This document shows, piece by piece, positions 16,960 through 27,012 of a stretch of 29,907 nucleotides of DNA (positions are counted from its first letter, which is position 1; each line of letters begins with the position of its first letter). The stretch is from Sphaeroforma sirkka (lineage: Eukaryota > Opisthokonta > Ichthyosporea > Ichthyophonida). The notes beneath the pieces are model-generated. The model did no database searches. It had not been told where the DNA came from and was given only the letters and a program-made list of their open reading frames with translations. The translations under genes were made by a program, and so were the position numbers. Location of the stretch: positions 1 through 29,907 of the forward strand of contig LUCW03000127.1 in assembly GCA_001586965.3 (NCBI GenBank). Direction: 5' to 3'.

Positions 16960-17208
16960 GTTTATAGCATTTTATTAACGTTTCTTCATCTGTAATTACA
17001 TTGTGTCTGTCAGCCAGGTCAATCATGTTTGCTTCCGCCCACCAGTGTTTTCAGTGTTTATCACCTTCTGTGATGTCTTCCACCTTGCCAGATGTGATGA
17101 CAGTCTTGCTATCTGCACATCTTTCTTGGCTCGCTGCTCAGCCTTCTTGGCTTGAACTACTTTCTTATCGGGACATTCGCTGTACCGATGTGGGGATGGC
17201 ATTACCAG
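16960..17208 (-). pseudogene. Gag nucleocapsid remnant, element E
   Basis: On the - strand just inside the cut end, LVMPSPHRYSECPDKK carries the H-x4-C half of a CCHC zinc knuckle. A Lys/Ala-rich stretch (KKAEQRAKKD) follows, then stop codons near 17025. The upstream C-x2-C half is missing or changed at the junction with the LTR of D. The rest of Gag is absent from the window. Confidence 0.45.
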
Positions 17209-18068
17209 TGTAAAAGTCGGTCTCCTCTAGGCTGACTATACGATACCAAGACGTTTACGTTCATTAGACAATACGCTTAAAACGTTAAAATGCAAAATGA
17301 TAAATAAGTTTAGCTTCAGCCCTTGGTAATGAGCAAAAGATTCGGTGATTTTAGACTGAGACTATTGTCTATATGCTCCGCTCTAATTACTTACTACTTC
17401 GGTCTACATTTATTTTTGTTTTAGTTACTAAGACTAGATATCATTTCATTGGACGCTTATTTTACACTTCACGCCTCGAAACAAACACCTAATCAAACTA
17501 ACCAGTAAAATACCTCTAAGTCCAACTTAAATATTTACAAAGGAAATCAATACATCAAGCTGGTGCAGTATACATCTGCACCTAAACCCCATCACTTGGT
17601 ACCTAGCTCCCCATACCCAAAACCATATTGTCCTAAATTCTAACAACTCTGATCCTGTCCTGTTCTCAGTGGATTATCTTGCTCTGAGATCATTATCGAA
17701 TTATACCATAGGTTTGTACCAACAACCATTTCATGCCTGAGACCCTCTCTCATGGTACTTCCATTAATTAGATATTCCCAAAGTGTCATTTTCAGGTGTC
17801 AGATTGGTGTTGTTCCTATATTGTGTACAATTCTAATTTCAGTGGAAAAACCAATCTATATTTGGAAAGCCACCTAATTGTCCACAGTAGAGTCCCATAC
17901 TCTACTGGGTACTGTCACATGTTCAGAATCTTGAATTTCTCAGTTCTTGTTCATGTCCAATTCGTTAACCGTTTTCCAGTATTAAAAGTATAAACGTTAA
18001 TACATTTACACGTTTATAATATTATACGTTAACTGTGCAACTACTATTAGGAACCCGCTATTTTTACA
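17209..18068 (-). repeat. 3' LTR of element D (far end tentative)
   Basis: On the - strand the LTR starts TGTAAAAATAGCGGG directly after the polypurine tract. TGTAAAAG at 17209, where the gag of E stops, is the likely other end (860 bp, ending CTTTTACA on the - strand). A - strand AATAAA at about 17409 lies about 200 bp before that end, similar to element A. No second LTR copy is in the window, so the far end is a guess. Confidence 0.45.
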
Positions 18069-18083
18069 TAGCCCCCCTCCCTC
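18069..18083 (-). other. polypurine tract of element D
   Basis: gagggaggggggcta on the - strand, directly before TGTAAAAA. The last eight bases match the tract of A and C (gggggcta). Confidence 0.7.
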
Positions 18084-18237
18084 AGCTTGAAAATTCCAAT
18101 GTTGGCTTATATGTGGTATTAGCACATAGACTCAAAAAGCTAACATGAATTGTACAAGCGAAGAGAAAAGAAACGGGTTTCGATCATATCGGCTTATGTT
18201 ATATTCTCTTAGACAAAGTATACTTAGACTTTATAAG

Positions 18238-18656
18238 TTACTTGGTTACTCTATTACGTTTGGGCTTTGGTCCTTGTGGTCCCTGATGGTGGATATGAAG
18301 TTTCTTAATGCCTTTTGGAGGTAAGTACATTCCATGCTGTTCAGAGCTGGGAATGTATGATGTCTGTGGATAAATCTTAACCACTTCGGGTCGCTTTTTT
18401 GATGGTAAGATTGCTCCTGCATCAGCCTTATTTTTGTGTAAGCGTTTGCGAAACTTCTTATTAGAAGCCTTTAGTACATCCGGATCATCAAATACTGATG
18501 GTGGAAGATCATACTGTGCTCCATCGGCGAATTCCGTAGTGTAATATGTCATATCCTCATGTTTGCACTTCCCGAGAATCGTCTTAAACTCGTAAGACAT
18601 AAGAGGTGTAGTAGCTTCACGTGTGCGACGAATGATGAGCTCTCTCGTAGGGATTC
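18238..18656 (-). pseudogene. integrase chromodomain-like tail, element D
   Basis: A - strand frame open from the LTR junction at 18656 to TAA 18238-18240. It starts RIPTRELIIRR, which aligns with HRIPTSELSFARS of A. The chromodomain-like part follows (FKTILGKCKHEDMTYYTTEF), then KKFRKRLHKNKADAG and a Lys/Pro-rich end. It lies well within the usual Pol C-terminus, in front of the polypurine tract. The beginning of integrase is lost. Confidence 0.78.
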
Positions 18657-19211
18657 GATATTATAAACTATATTTTATAATCTCCGAACTACTACTTATA
18701 GATTTTGGTCTCCCGCCAATCTCCAAAATCCAATAAGTCTTTTTTCTTTTTTTAACTTTTCTTCAAATGGAACTTTATTTATATCAGCCAATGTATTAAC
18801 GTGACTTACCTTATTATGTCTATCTACAAATTAGGCATGTGGTCATGAACATTTAGTACTTCTAGTGTCGGCGAATTCCGTAGTGTAATATGTCATATCC
18901 TCATGTTTGCACTTCCTGAGAATCGTCTTAAACTCGTAAGACATAAGAGGTGTAGTAGCTTCACGTGTGCGACGAATGATGAGCTCTCTCGTAGGGATTC
19001 GATATTATAAACTATATTTTATAATCTCCGAACTACTACTTATAGATTTTGGTCCTCCCGCCAATCTCCAAAATCCAATAAGTCTTTTTTTTTTTTTTAA
19101 CTTTTCTTCAAATGGAACTTTATTTATATTAGCCAATGTATTAACGTGACTTACCTTATTATGTCTATCTACAAATTAGGCATGTGGTCATGAACATTTA
19201 GTACTTCTAGT
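18524..19211. repeat. 344-bp tandem duplication across a D/LTR junction
   Basis: Unit 1 (18524-18867) and unit 2 (18868-19211) both start tcggcgaattccgtagtg and both contain the end of D plus the first part of the truncated LTR. They differ at only a few positions (cccgag/cctgag, one C in ggtc(c)tcccg, a T run, atcag/attag). The duplication happened after the LTR fragment and D were joined. Confidence 0.9.
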
Positions 19212-19391
19212 GAAAATTATTCAATAAAGAACAGCTAGAGGTACGCCTTGTGTGATCGAGGATATTTAGGCTCTTAACAAGAGGCAGTCCCGATCATTCT
19301 TACACAAGCTACCACTGCTAAATCCTAACTGACTAAATTGTATTTTAGTTTAATATAGTTTGAAACCTAGTAATTTCCATCGAAGTTTACA
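18657..19391 (+). repeat. truncated family-A LTR inside element D
   Basis: Orientation is +. It begins at the TATA-like inverted repeat (about 210 bases of the LTR start are missing) and ends in the normal TTTACA at 19391. AATAAA and the terminal region are conserved. It is interrupted by the second unit of the 344-bp duplication. It replaces the integrase core of D, so it arose through a deletion or recombination and not a clean solo-LTR event. Confidence 0.85.
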
Positions 19392-19832
19392 CCTCTTGCA
19401 ATCTTTCTCAGTTCTAACCTTATCCATGTGCTGAAGAGCATGATTTTGTTTTAACCACTTCAGAATCGCCTCCTGTGATCTAGCTGTAACATCGAAATCA
19501 GGAGGTGAGGATTCCACCACGTTATCATTTGGACTCGAAAACTCGTCTTGTCCAATCTCGCCTAAAACTTCTACATCGTGAATCCGACTAATGTTTGATC
19601 TATCCATTAGTTGAGTCACATGATCATATACCTCAGGTAAGTCATTCATCAATTCCTTAAGCAATCGAGTCTCTGCTTGGTATGCAGTTTCTCTGTCAGA
19701 CCGTATCTTTTTGTAGAAGGCTTTCGTTAGTGTTGCGCTCCTCTTTGATTCCTTTGAATTTGGCTGTATCTCGGAAACACATACTGCAGATTCTTGTGTT
19801 GTCCCAGTCTCTGATTGAGACTTAGGATTCAA
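19392..19832 (-). pseudogene. integrase N-terminal linker and HHCC remnant, element D
   Basis: The - strand frame from 19832 runs into the LTR (nominal stop 19350). It has a charged helical linker (AETRLLKELMNDLPEVYDHV) matching RTQLLKALLKEQPGVAKQL of A, then a partial HHCC with CKRC, whose second Cys codon falls on the TGT of the LTR end. Everything after that, including the catalytic core, is missing. Confidence 0.7.
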
Positions 19833-19883
19833 GAGTGGAATCTTGGATTCCTAAACCTTCTGTTTGAAAGTCTCGGATGGTGT

Positions 19884-20363
19884 TCACTTGGTTGTGCCAA
19901 CTGGACCTATTCGACGTATTATAGTATGTCTCTGAGGCGTCTTTTGAACTGCACGGGTACCCTGGTAGAGAAAAGTATCTACCTCTCTATCCACATAGAT
20001 CGACTCACATTGTATCATTGAGATTAACTGTGGTAGCCATTTATCTGAGTGTCTTAGGGGACAACACAACGTGATGGTAGCATCTTGAATATGTACATAA
20101 TTTAGCAACTGTGGTATCAATAGCCATGGGGGATCTGCCCAGGCATTCTCGTCAGACAAGTCTATCTGGAATCTGTCTCCTTCCGGATGTTCCAGTGTCC
20201 GGTACCTCGGCAGTTGCGCATTATGATGAGCGGCAAACATATCTATGGTATGTGGTCCATATATGTTGTCTGCGATCTTGATCCACCTAGGATTGGCCAT
20301 CCAATCCGTAGCTAGTAACTCCCTAACCATCTTGTTAAAGTCTGGTACGAAGCGAGACAACAT
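19884..20363 (-). CDS. RNase H tail and methyltransferase-like domain, element D
   Basis: The - strand frame starts at the RNase H end (MLSRFVPDFNKMVRELLATD). The extra domain follows: IDMFAAHHNAQLPRYRTLEH, then ENAWADPPWLLIPQLLNYVH with DPPW at 20124-20135, ITLCCPLRHSDKW, YVDREVDTFLYQGTRAVQ and KTPQRHTIIRRIG. DPPW is the classic catalytic motif of N6-adenine and N4-cytosine methyltransferases. Of the copies with this domain, D and E keep the aromatic residue after PP, while A and C have Cys. It is 159 codons with no internal stop. Confidence 0.75.
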   Translation of the reverse strand: MLSRFVPDFNKMVRELLATDWMANPRWIKIADNIYGPHTIDMFAAHHNAQLPRYRTLEHPEGDRFQIDLSDENAWADPPWLLIPQLLNYVHIQDATITLCCPLRHSDKWLPQLISMIQCESIYVDREVDTFLYQGTRAVQKTPQRHTIIRRIGPVGTTK

Positions 20364-20988
20364 GTCGGATAAGTGATTGTGAATACCCGGTATGTGTGTT
20401 ATGCCGAAAGAAAATTTTGCGATCGTGTCATGCCACCGACTGACTAACTATGAGTTAGGTTTCATGTCCTTTAGGTATTGCAGTGACTTCTGATCACATA
20501 GCATGTTAAAGTGCATGCCATATAGACAACAGATCTTGTTGCACGGTTGTGTAATTGATCTGAGACGAGTTCATAGCCCTGCTAAAAAACTTTGCATATC
20601 TTGGTTTCCCATCAATCATTTGATGCGGTACGCCGTGTTGCTACCATGAATGGAACACCATCCATTGGTGGCTGGACTACTAGTGCCTGCTGAACCACTG
20701 TTTTGAGCTGCTTAAATGTGTCATCACAGTCTTTGGTCCACAATGCACCTAATTTGCCTTTATGACATCTCAAATGTCCAAAGGGCTTTAAATAACTTGC
20801 CAGGTGTGGTACTCCGTCAGTTAAAAAGTTGACGAATCCGCACGTGCTATTGACATCCTTACCCGTGGTAAGAGTTCTCTAGTCTAGCAAGTGTTCGACC
20901 TTCCCGGGATCGATCATGATTACATCCCCGGATACTCGGTAACTCAACAGCTGAATCTCGTTAACACCGAAGTGACGTTTCTTACTGT
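20364..20988 (-). pseudogene. RT thumb/connection and RNase H, element D
   Basis: On the - strand: thumb region (LLSYRVSGDVIMIDPGKVEHLLD) with a TAG, CGFVNFLTDGVPHLASYLKPF, WTKDCDDTFKQL, and MDGVPFMVAT of the RNase H start. A deletion removes the GG-LYQ part. PRYAKFFSRAMN and HDTIAKFSFGITHIPGIHN follow, with a second TAG. The 20988 end abuts the TGTAG of the 5' LTR of element B, so the RT palm and everything upstream lie elsewhere. Confidence 0.75.
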
Positions 20989-21564
20989 TGTAGAAATACA
21001 GTCTCCGGTCAGTTTAAAATATCAAGATCAAATGAGATAACATATTGGTTTTTAATTGATACAGATTCTTTTTCTGATATTTAAGTATTCTAAATTGACT
21101 TTGATGGCTCCAATAGCCTGGGTATTTGGTATGACTTATTTACTTTGATCTATTTGAGACGATAGTAGATGTAGGATATTATAAACTAAATTTTATAATC
21201 TCTGAGCTACTACTTACAGGTTTTGGTCCTCCCGCCAATCTCCAAAATCCAATAAGTCTTTTTTTTAATAACTTTTCCAGATGGAACTTTATTTATATTA
21301 GCCAATGTATTAACTTGACTTACGTTATTATGTCTATCTACAAATCAGGCATGTGGTTATGAACACTTAGTACTTCTAGTGAAAATTATTCAATAAAGAA
21401 CAGCTAGAGGTACGTCCTGTGTGATCGAGGATATTAAGCTCTTAATAAGAGGCAGTCCCGATCATTCTTACACAAGCTGCCACTGCTAAATCTTAACTGA
21501 CTTAAATTGTATCTTAGTTTATATAACATAGTTTAAAACATAAAAAATATCATCGAAGTTTACA
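20989..21564 (+). repeat. 5' LTR of element B (576 bp)
   Basis: It starts TGTAGAAATACAG and ends TTTACA. It differs from the A LTR at many positions and in short deletions, but keeps the TATA-like inverted repeat and AATAAA. Element D sequence ends directly before it at 20988. Confidence 0.92.
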
Positions 21565-21751
21565 TATTTTTCAGTTATCTAGTAGTTACTGTAGTGTACT
21601 GCTTCTAGACTGTCTAATAATTGCTTACTATCCAGCGACAGGGCTGTAAGTATTCTATACTACCTCATAGTGGCTATACTACTCTAAAGTAAGCTACACG
21701 CTAGTTACTATACCTACACCTTATTAATTTTCCTGTTCTTGAGCTAATACT

Positions 21752-22402
21752 ATGGCTAAAGGTAATTTCAAAGACAAGGGAGCCGCCAGCTCTAAGCCTG
21801 CTAAGCCTGTTGAGGTTCCTGAAAGCCTGCCGTTGAAGCTGTAGAGGACGCCGTTTCTGAGCTTGGTTCTGATGAAAACTGAGGATGACTCGTCGGACCC
21901 TAAAGCCTTGGAAGAGGAGGTCTCAACTGCCGCGGAAAAGCTCGCCAGCGTCCGTGTCTCTCCTAGTAGTGCAGCCCAGGGCATCAGCTCGCCATCTGAC
22001 CGCGAAAAGTCAGATATTGGAAAGGGTATATCTCCTGAACATGTGGAGGAATCGTCTCGAGATCGATGGTTTATTACTACTGAAAGTCAGTCCAATCCAC
22101 CTATCAACAAAGATGGCGGCGTTCCATTTCGTGAAATTTCATTGCATGCCTCGCCACCGAATGCCTCGCCACCGAATGCCTCGCCACCGAATGTTGGGGC
22201 GGAAGACGCAAATGTTGGGGACGCCATAACTCGACAACGAGTGGTTGGATCTTCTCAATCTCGACGTCATTTGAACCGCAAAGATGAGCTTTTAAAGGAG
22301 CTAGCCGCTGCCGCAGTTTCTGACCCTTTTATCTTATCCCACGTGGCCGATATTCTTCCTATACCAAAAAAAAACATATTCCGAGCCGGGGTTCGAACTT
22401 GA
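21752..22402 (+). pseudogene. N-terminal Gag region of element B, frame-broken
   Basis: ATG 21752 starts the MAKG peptide but hits a stop after 30 codons through a frame change. The main frame is 21863-22402 (EDDSSDPKALEEEVSTAAEK). It holds a three-fold 15-bp repeat (ASPPN) at 22148-22192, then ITRQRVVGSSQSRRHLN and LLKELAAAAV as in A. It runs into the antisense tRNA-like insert with a TGA and a TAA, and the same frame reopens at ATG 22451. Confidence 0.6.
22148..22192 (+). repeat. three 15-bp tandem repeats in gag (ASPPN)
   Basis: gcctcgccaccgaat occurs three times in a row, in frame, coding Ala-Ser-Pro-Pro-Asn each time. Element A has no such expansion at this point. Confidence 0.85.
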
Positions 22403-22449
22403 GACCCTCAGGTTTAACAACCAATAGGGTTACCACTAAGCCAGTTACC
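22381..22449 (-). repeat. tRNA-like sequence embedded antisense in gag of B
   Basis: On the - strand a perfect box A (TGGCTTAGTGG, 22433-22443) and a box-B-like AGTTCGAACCC lie at tRNA spacing, with a GTT at the anticodon position (Asn-like). Acceptor and T stems pair poorly, so it is a relic. Its position in gag is the same as in element A (2214-2285). Confidence 0.65.
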
Positions 22450-22450
22450 G

Positions 22451-23646
22451 GTGGTAAAGCGTATGGAGATCGATGAGGCTTACCACCCTCATAACATCGA
22501 TCCTCATTTACCATCTAACCCTGGTAATCACGACTTTGGTAATTGCTATACCAGTACCTCACTAGAGAGTACCCACTCTAGCACTGAAGACGAGGAAGTG
22601 ATAACCAGACAACAACGTCTCAGGCTATTACGTTCTGGTATGCAAGTCCTTGAGGACCGTTTATTCAATGACTCTGACCTTGACGTTAAAAAAGCGGACA
22701 ACATTCGCTATCTAATCGATAACAAGAGAAAGGAGATATACTCCATCTTGGCACTAGCAGCCCGTAGCACTGAGCGTGAACCTCGTGAACGCTTTGAACC
22801 AAGCTTTATAAAGCAGCTAGGTAACGCGATGGCTTAGGTCGATTTCTCTACTAATGAGAGTACAGTGGAGACACTGAAGGCCTTTGACCAATTTAAGGAG
22901 TCTGCCAGCCTTAAGGATAAACAGATGATGAATACTTTATTCATTTCTGTGAGTCAGAGGAATGGAAAACTATCTTGAAGGCCTATGAGCCCAACTGGAA
23001 AGCCCTACCCTGGCGCCAGTTGCGTGAGAATATACTTAATGCTTTCTTTGAAGATGCACGTGACCGTGAACTTCTAGAGTCTCGCAAGACCTTTGTAAAC
23101 GATACTACTATTCGAGGTGCTCTAGCTCATATGACACATTTTAACACTCGGATGGGGGGTTGTACCTATACTGGCGAATATTTGTTAATTTGTCAGATGA
23201 TGGAGACTCCGGGGGCTAGCCTATTTAAGAAGGTCAATGATGATATTATCGTCTATGGTGATTTGCGATCTACGCCTTGGTCTGTCTTTGAGAAGATAGT
23301 TCAAAAGCATACCAACTCATCTATTAAAGTACTTAGTACCTCGAGTTTTACTCAGCCCGCTAAGCGTACCGCGACAGAGAATAATACTGCGCGTAATACT
23401 AAGAAACCTCGCACTACTGCAGGAGGTGGTAGAGTATCTACTTCTACTGAACCAAAGGGTGAAAGGAATGAGAGAGCAGCTTGCAAGAAGTGTGGTTACA
23501 ACCTCACCAAACGTGATGGCAAGTGGAATGGTAAACACGACTCTGTTAAGTGTTCACCAGGCAAGCCAAACTTTGGGCACTATATGAAAGAGTGTACTAC
23601 TTGCAAGGATTGCAAAAACATGCCGAACGTCCAAGTTAAGCACTGA
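22451..23646 (+). pseudogene. gag: Gag capsid/nucleocapsid of element B
   Basis: Starts MEIDEAYHPHNIDPHLP as in A. A GAG-to-TAG change at 22835-22837 and a one-base loss near 22935 split it into 22451-22837 and 22975-23646. The first zinc-finger-like unit (C-x2-C-x14-H-x4-C) is present. The second has lost the stretch with its His, through a deletion of 8 codons compared with A. It ends in TGA 23644-23646, in phase with protease, as in A. Confidence 0.82.
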
Positions 23647-23655
23647 CAGTTCTAT

Positions 23656-24324
23656 ATGTGTGCACTAGAGTAAGATTATGAGAAAAAGTTCAATAAAATC
23701 TATACCAAAGGAGATGAACGTATATTTCAAACCGTTTATGTAAATGGAGAAAAAGTTATAGCACTTTTTGATCCAGGAGCTGAAGTCTCTGCTATCTCAC
23801 GCCGAGTAGCCTACGCTACAGATATGGCTATCCATAACGAAGCAACTAATTTATAATTATGAAATGGCAAAGTTACCACTTGCGAAGAAGCCATTGACTA
23901 TGTACACATAATGTTGTCAGATAGAAGAGAAGTAAAGACTCGCCTAATCGTTACTGACATGTCTCAGAAATACGATTTAATTATAGGTATGACTGATCTT
24001 CTTAGTTTAGGTGTAACTCTCACTGGTCTGCCTAATGGGCTAGACCCAAATAAAGATCAGTCAGGTGATAATATGTTAAAGATGCCTAAACCTCCGGAAG
24101 GTGAAGCAAAAGATATGATTCTGCACTTTACCGATATAATTATGGACTTAATTATACAAAACAGAAAGATTGCAATAACTGACTGGTGTATGTTTAAGTT
24201 CTCTAACGGGTACGTTAGACTTGACTTAACAAACGTCGACTTCTCTAAGTTAAAGTGTCCTTCACATAACTACGTGAGTTGGAGACACAAAACGTTGTCA
24301 AAACCCAAATCGAAGATTGGTTAA
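23656..24324 (+). pseudogene. protease and RT N-terminus, element B
   Basis: The ATG nine bases after the gag TGA starts MCALE, then CAA of A is TAA here (early stop). The D-P-G-A active site (GAT 23770-23772) is the same as in A and C. A second break lies near 23855. The frame 23911-24324 covers the protease end (DLIIGMTDLLSLG) and the beginning of RT, and loses frame near 24292 at the same bases as A. Confidence 0.78.
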
Positions 24325-24970
24325 AACAGGGTCTAATTGAAATCAATTATGATGCAACCCCAGTTAACTTAGCTCTCTTAGCGGTCGATCAATATAAATC
24401 TGATGGAACGTTTAGTAAAACAAGAGTAGTACTAGACCTGTCGCCAATCAACAAACTAATTCCGCAACATAGTTTTCCCTTACCTAAGATAAGCGAGATA
24501 CTACGCAAAATGGAGGGTGCGACTATCTTTTCCAAGATAGACTTAAAAGCTGCATTCCATCAACTACAGATATATGAGCCTCATAGGAAATACTTTTCCT
24601 TTACTTGGCAAGGTAAGAAGTACCAGTTTAAAGATGCACCTGAAGGCTTACACATGTTACCTTCTTTCTTCCAACAAGTTATGATGGAACTATTTGCGGA
24701 CCTGTCGTATAACGTATCAGTCTATTTAGATGATATAGTTATCTTTACAAAGACAGCACATGAACATGCTAAACTCGTTAAAGAAGTCTCAAAGCGACTA
24801 AACCATGCCAAACTTAAGATTAACGAGGACAAATGTTCTTTTGCTAAAGATACTATAGACTTACTTGGTTACAAGGTATCTGCAGAAGGGGTAGAAATGG
24901 ATCCTGGCAAGAAACAGTTTCTGTTGGATTTATCAACACCAATTACTGGAAGAGATGTGAACTCTGTGTG
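24279..24970 (+). CDS. reverse transcriptase N-terminal two thirds, element B
   Basis: RT fingers and palm with RVVLDLSPINKLI, FSKIDLKAAFHQL and YLDDIVIF, then the thumb to DVNSV, where the LTR of C cuts it. It starts from a TTG with no ATG. Only about three bases in 610 differ from A up to the palm, then eleven in the next 120. Confidence 0.88.
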
Positions 24971-25565
24971 TGTAAACTTCGATGGAAATTACTAGGTTTC
25001 AAACTATATTAAACTAAAATACAATTTAGTCAGTTAGGATTTAGCAGTGGTAGCTTGTGTAAGAATGATCGGGACTGCCTCTTGTTAAGAGCCTAAATAT
25101 CCTCGATCACACAGGGCGTACCTCTAGCTGTTCTTTATTGAATAATTTTCACTAGAAGTACTAAATGTTCATGACCACTTGCCTAATTTGTAAATAGACA
25201 TAATAACGTAAGTCACGTTAATACATTAGCTGATATAAATAAAGTTCCATCTGAAGAAAAGTTAAAAAAAGAAAAAGACTTATTGGATTTTGGAGATTGG
25301 CGGGAGGACCAAAATCTATAAGTAGTAGTTCGGAGATTATAAAATTTAGTTTATAATATCCTACATCTACTAATGTCTCAAATAGGTCCAAGTAGATGAG
25401 TCATACCAAATACTCAGGCTATTGGAGCCATCAAAGTGAATTTAGAACACTTTGGAAATATTGGAAAAAGAGCTTGTACTAAATTATTTAAAATACAAAT
25501 AAAAACCAATGTATTATCTCAATTGATCTTGATATTTTAGACTGACCGGAGGCCGTATTTCTACA
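24971..25565 (-). repeat. 3' LTR of element C (595 bp)
   Basis: Inverted copy of the A LTR: TGTAAACTTCG at the outer end, TTTCTACA at the inner end. It keeps AATAAA and the TATA-like inverted repeat. It shares some variant bases with the 5' LTR of A (ctgct, cagct) and one with the 3' LTR (aagagg). Confidence 0.95.
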
Positions 25566-25575
25566 TAGCCCCCAG
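25566..25575 (-). other. polypurine tract of element C
   Basis: ctgggggcta on the - strand next to the LTR, identical to element A. Confidence 0.7.
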
Positions 25576-25692
25576 TAGCTTTTAGAACTACGAACGTACG
25601 TTAAGATACGATCTAGTTGGTAAAGCGAAAACCAAAGTAAAAACGGTTTCGGTCATGACTTATCGAGTAAGTATGTGCCTATATGTACGAGT

Positions 25693-26442
25693 TCAAGACT
25701 CATGTTGTACTCTATGTCGTTTAGTATTTGGTCCAGTAACCATTTCCGATGTAGGCGCCTTACGTTTATTATTTGGTAAGGTAATAGCCAAAGGCTGTTC
25801 TTCATTAGTAAGTAAGTTTGAACAATTTTCTGCACTGTTGGTAAGCAGATCAGAAAGTTTAGTCACGTAGGAAGTAGGTGGCAAATAGGGAATTTCAGAT
25901 CCGTCAGGGTTTGTAGTCACCTGAGGAAACCCTTTTCGTTTATCTCGTGTGTTCTTATGTAAACGCTTATTCCATTTCTTATTAAACATACGAAGAAAGT
26001 CGCGAGATTCACGAAATGCATCGGAGGTTAGCCAAGCTACTGTCCCATCCATGAAACGGGTCTTGTAGTAAGTGTAACCGTCTTCGGATGTTTTGTCAAT
26101 TATATCTTTGACTTGTGACTCCATAACTGGTACATCAGAATCAAATGAGCGAGCGAATGAGAGTTCGGAGGTAGGGATACGGTGAGTGCCTAGATTGGTT
26201 GCGCTAGTACCATCAATGTTATTCACTTCGTAAGTATCACTCTTCTCATCATGGTAGGAAATAACAAAAGGTCCTATCGTCTTAGAAGAGAGTTCGGTAA
26301 CGTTGGCGTTTCGATTTATAATGTTAACGTAATCGCCGACTTTGAACTGAACAATGTTCTTAGTGTTATTCCATCGGTCATACGCTTTAAGTAGGACGCG
26401 ATTCTTGTGCTCGAGTAAACAGGGGTAAACAACGTTCTGCAT
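25693..26442 (-). CDS. integrase C-terminal region, element C
   Basis: An uninterrupted frame of 249 codons from the end of the core (MQNVVYPCLLEHKN) through KVGDYVNII and IGPFVISYHDEKSDTYEV (GPF module), a chromodomain-like segment (VKDIIDKTSEDGYTYYKTRF) and a Lys-rich tail ending in QHES. It shows that the frameshift at about 7500 in A is a private lesion. The start shown is only the first ATG; the frame is part of Pol. Confidence 0.85.
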   Translation of the reverse strand: MQNVVYPCLLEHKNRVLLKAYDRWNNTKNIVQFKVGDYVNIINRNANVTELSSKTIGPFVISYHDEKSDTYEVNNIDGTSATNLGTHRIPTSELSFARSFDSDVPVMESQVKDIIDKTSEDGYTYYKTRFMDGTVAWLTSDAFRESRDFLRMFNKKWNKRLHKNTRDKRKGFPQVTTNPDGSEIPYLPPTSYVTKLSDLLTNSAENCSNLLTNEEQPLAITLPNNKRKAPTSEMVTGPNTKRHRVQHES

Positions 26443-27012
26443 ATGCTCGATCTTTTGTAGCCACGGGGTAGCGTGTTTCTCGGGCGCAGTTTTGTCAAAC
26501 GTTGCTTGTAATTCACTATAGTGGCCAAAGAAATAGTGAAACGGAGTGTTCCACTTTGAGGATTCATGCAGTTATTCATTTGAGTCTGAACCTATTTCAA
26601 ATGATAAGGCCACATATCCTCAACGTCGTCTAGTGCGGTACGCAAGAGTTTCTTAAGTTCTCTATGACGTGTCTCATTTGCACCCTGCGTTTGAGGTTTG
26701 TAAGGAACACCACGCCTATGGGTCATGCCTGATACGAGTATAAGTGCCTCCATTACGTCGGTACAAAACTCACTACCGTTATCAGAACATAGTACTCGGG
26801 GAAACCGAAGTCATTAAAGACGTGATAGCATAATTCTGCCACTGTTTGTGGACGTTTGTTCGGTATTGCATAAAGCAAGTTATAGCCCGAAGCCACACAT
26901 AAGAAATGACAGATATACACATCGCCAGTATGCTTGGATCGCGGAGTTTAACCAAATCGACTATGACTCGGCGCATCGGTTGGTCTTCTGTCACACTTTT
27001 AGGGGTGCCCAA
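26443..27012 (-). pseudogene. integrase catalytic core, element C
   Basis: The first Asp is in RVIVDLVKL (26782-27012 frame, which starts at TTG). A one-base loss soon after (aactccgcgatcc against aactcccgcgatcc in A) puts it in a wrong frame. The SDNGSEF segment is present in another frame behind the same missing T as in A. GANETRHRELKKLL carries the Glu. A one-base loss in gggag (26543 region) breaks the end. Three or more lesions mean no functional core. Confidence 0.82.

Larger units (their letters stand above)
12816..17208 (-). mobile_element. element E: Ty3/gypsy retrotransposon, 5' part displaced
   Basis: A second, clearly different Ty3/gypsy family on the - strand. It has nucleocapsid remnant, protease, RT/RNase H, methyltransferase-like domain and integrase with chromodomain. 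Its gag is cut at about 17208, where the LTR of element D begins, so the rest should lie on the far side of D. Single stops (TAG 16211-16213, TGA near 14987-14989, TAG 13744-13746) and a few frameshifts are the main damage. It is the outermost, hence oldest, layer of the nested stack. Confidence 0.82.
17209..20988 (-). mobile_element. element D: divergent relative of A/B/C, nested in E
   Basis: On the - strand from 20988 down: RT thumb, RNase H, methyltransferase-like domain, integrase N-terminus, (truncated family-A LTR), integrase tail, polypurine tract and LTR. The proteins align with A over their length but are well diverged. The integrase core is missing and replaced by the LTR fragment 18657-19391. 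Its 5' part was separated by the insertion of element B at 20989. Confidence 0.82.
20989..24970 (+). mobile_element. element B: Ty3/gypsy retrotransposon, 3' half displaced
   Basis: The + strand 5' half of an A-family element: LTR, leader, gag, protease and RT up to the thumb. Gag is roughly 10% different from A with several indels, while the RT segment is nearly identical. The element stops at 24970, exactly where the LTR end of C (TGTAAAC) starts, so it was split by the insertion of C. The rest of RT, RNase H, integrase and 3' LTR are expected beyond the window. Confidence 0.92.
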
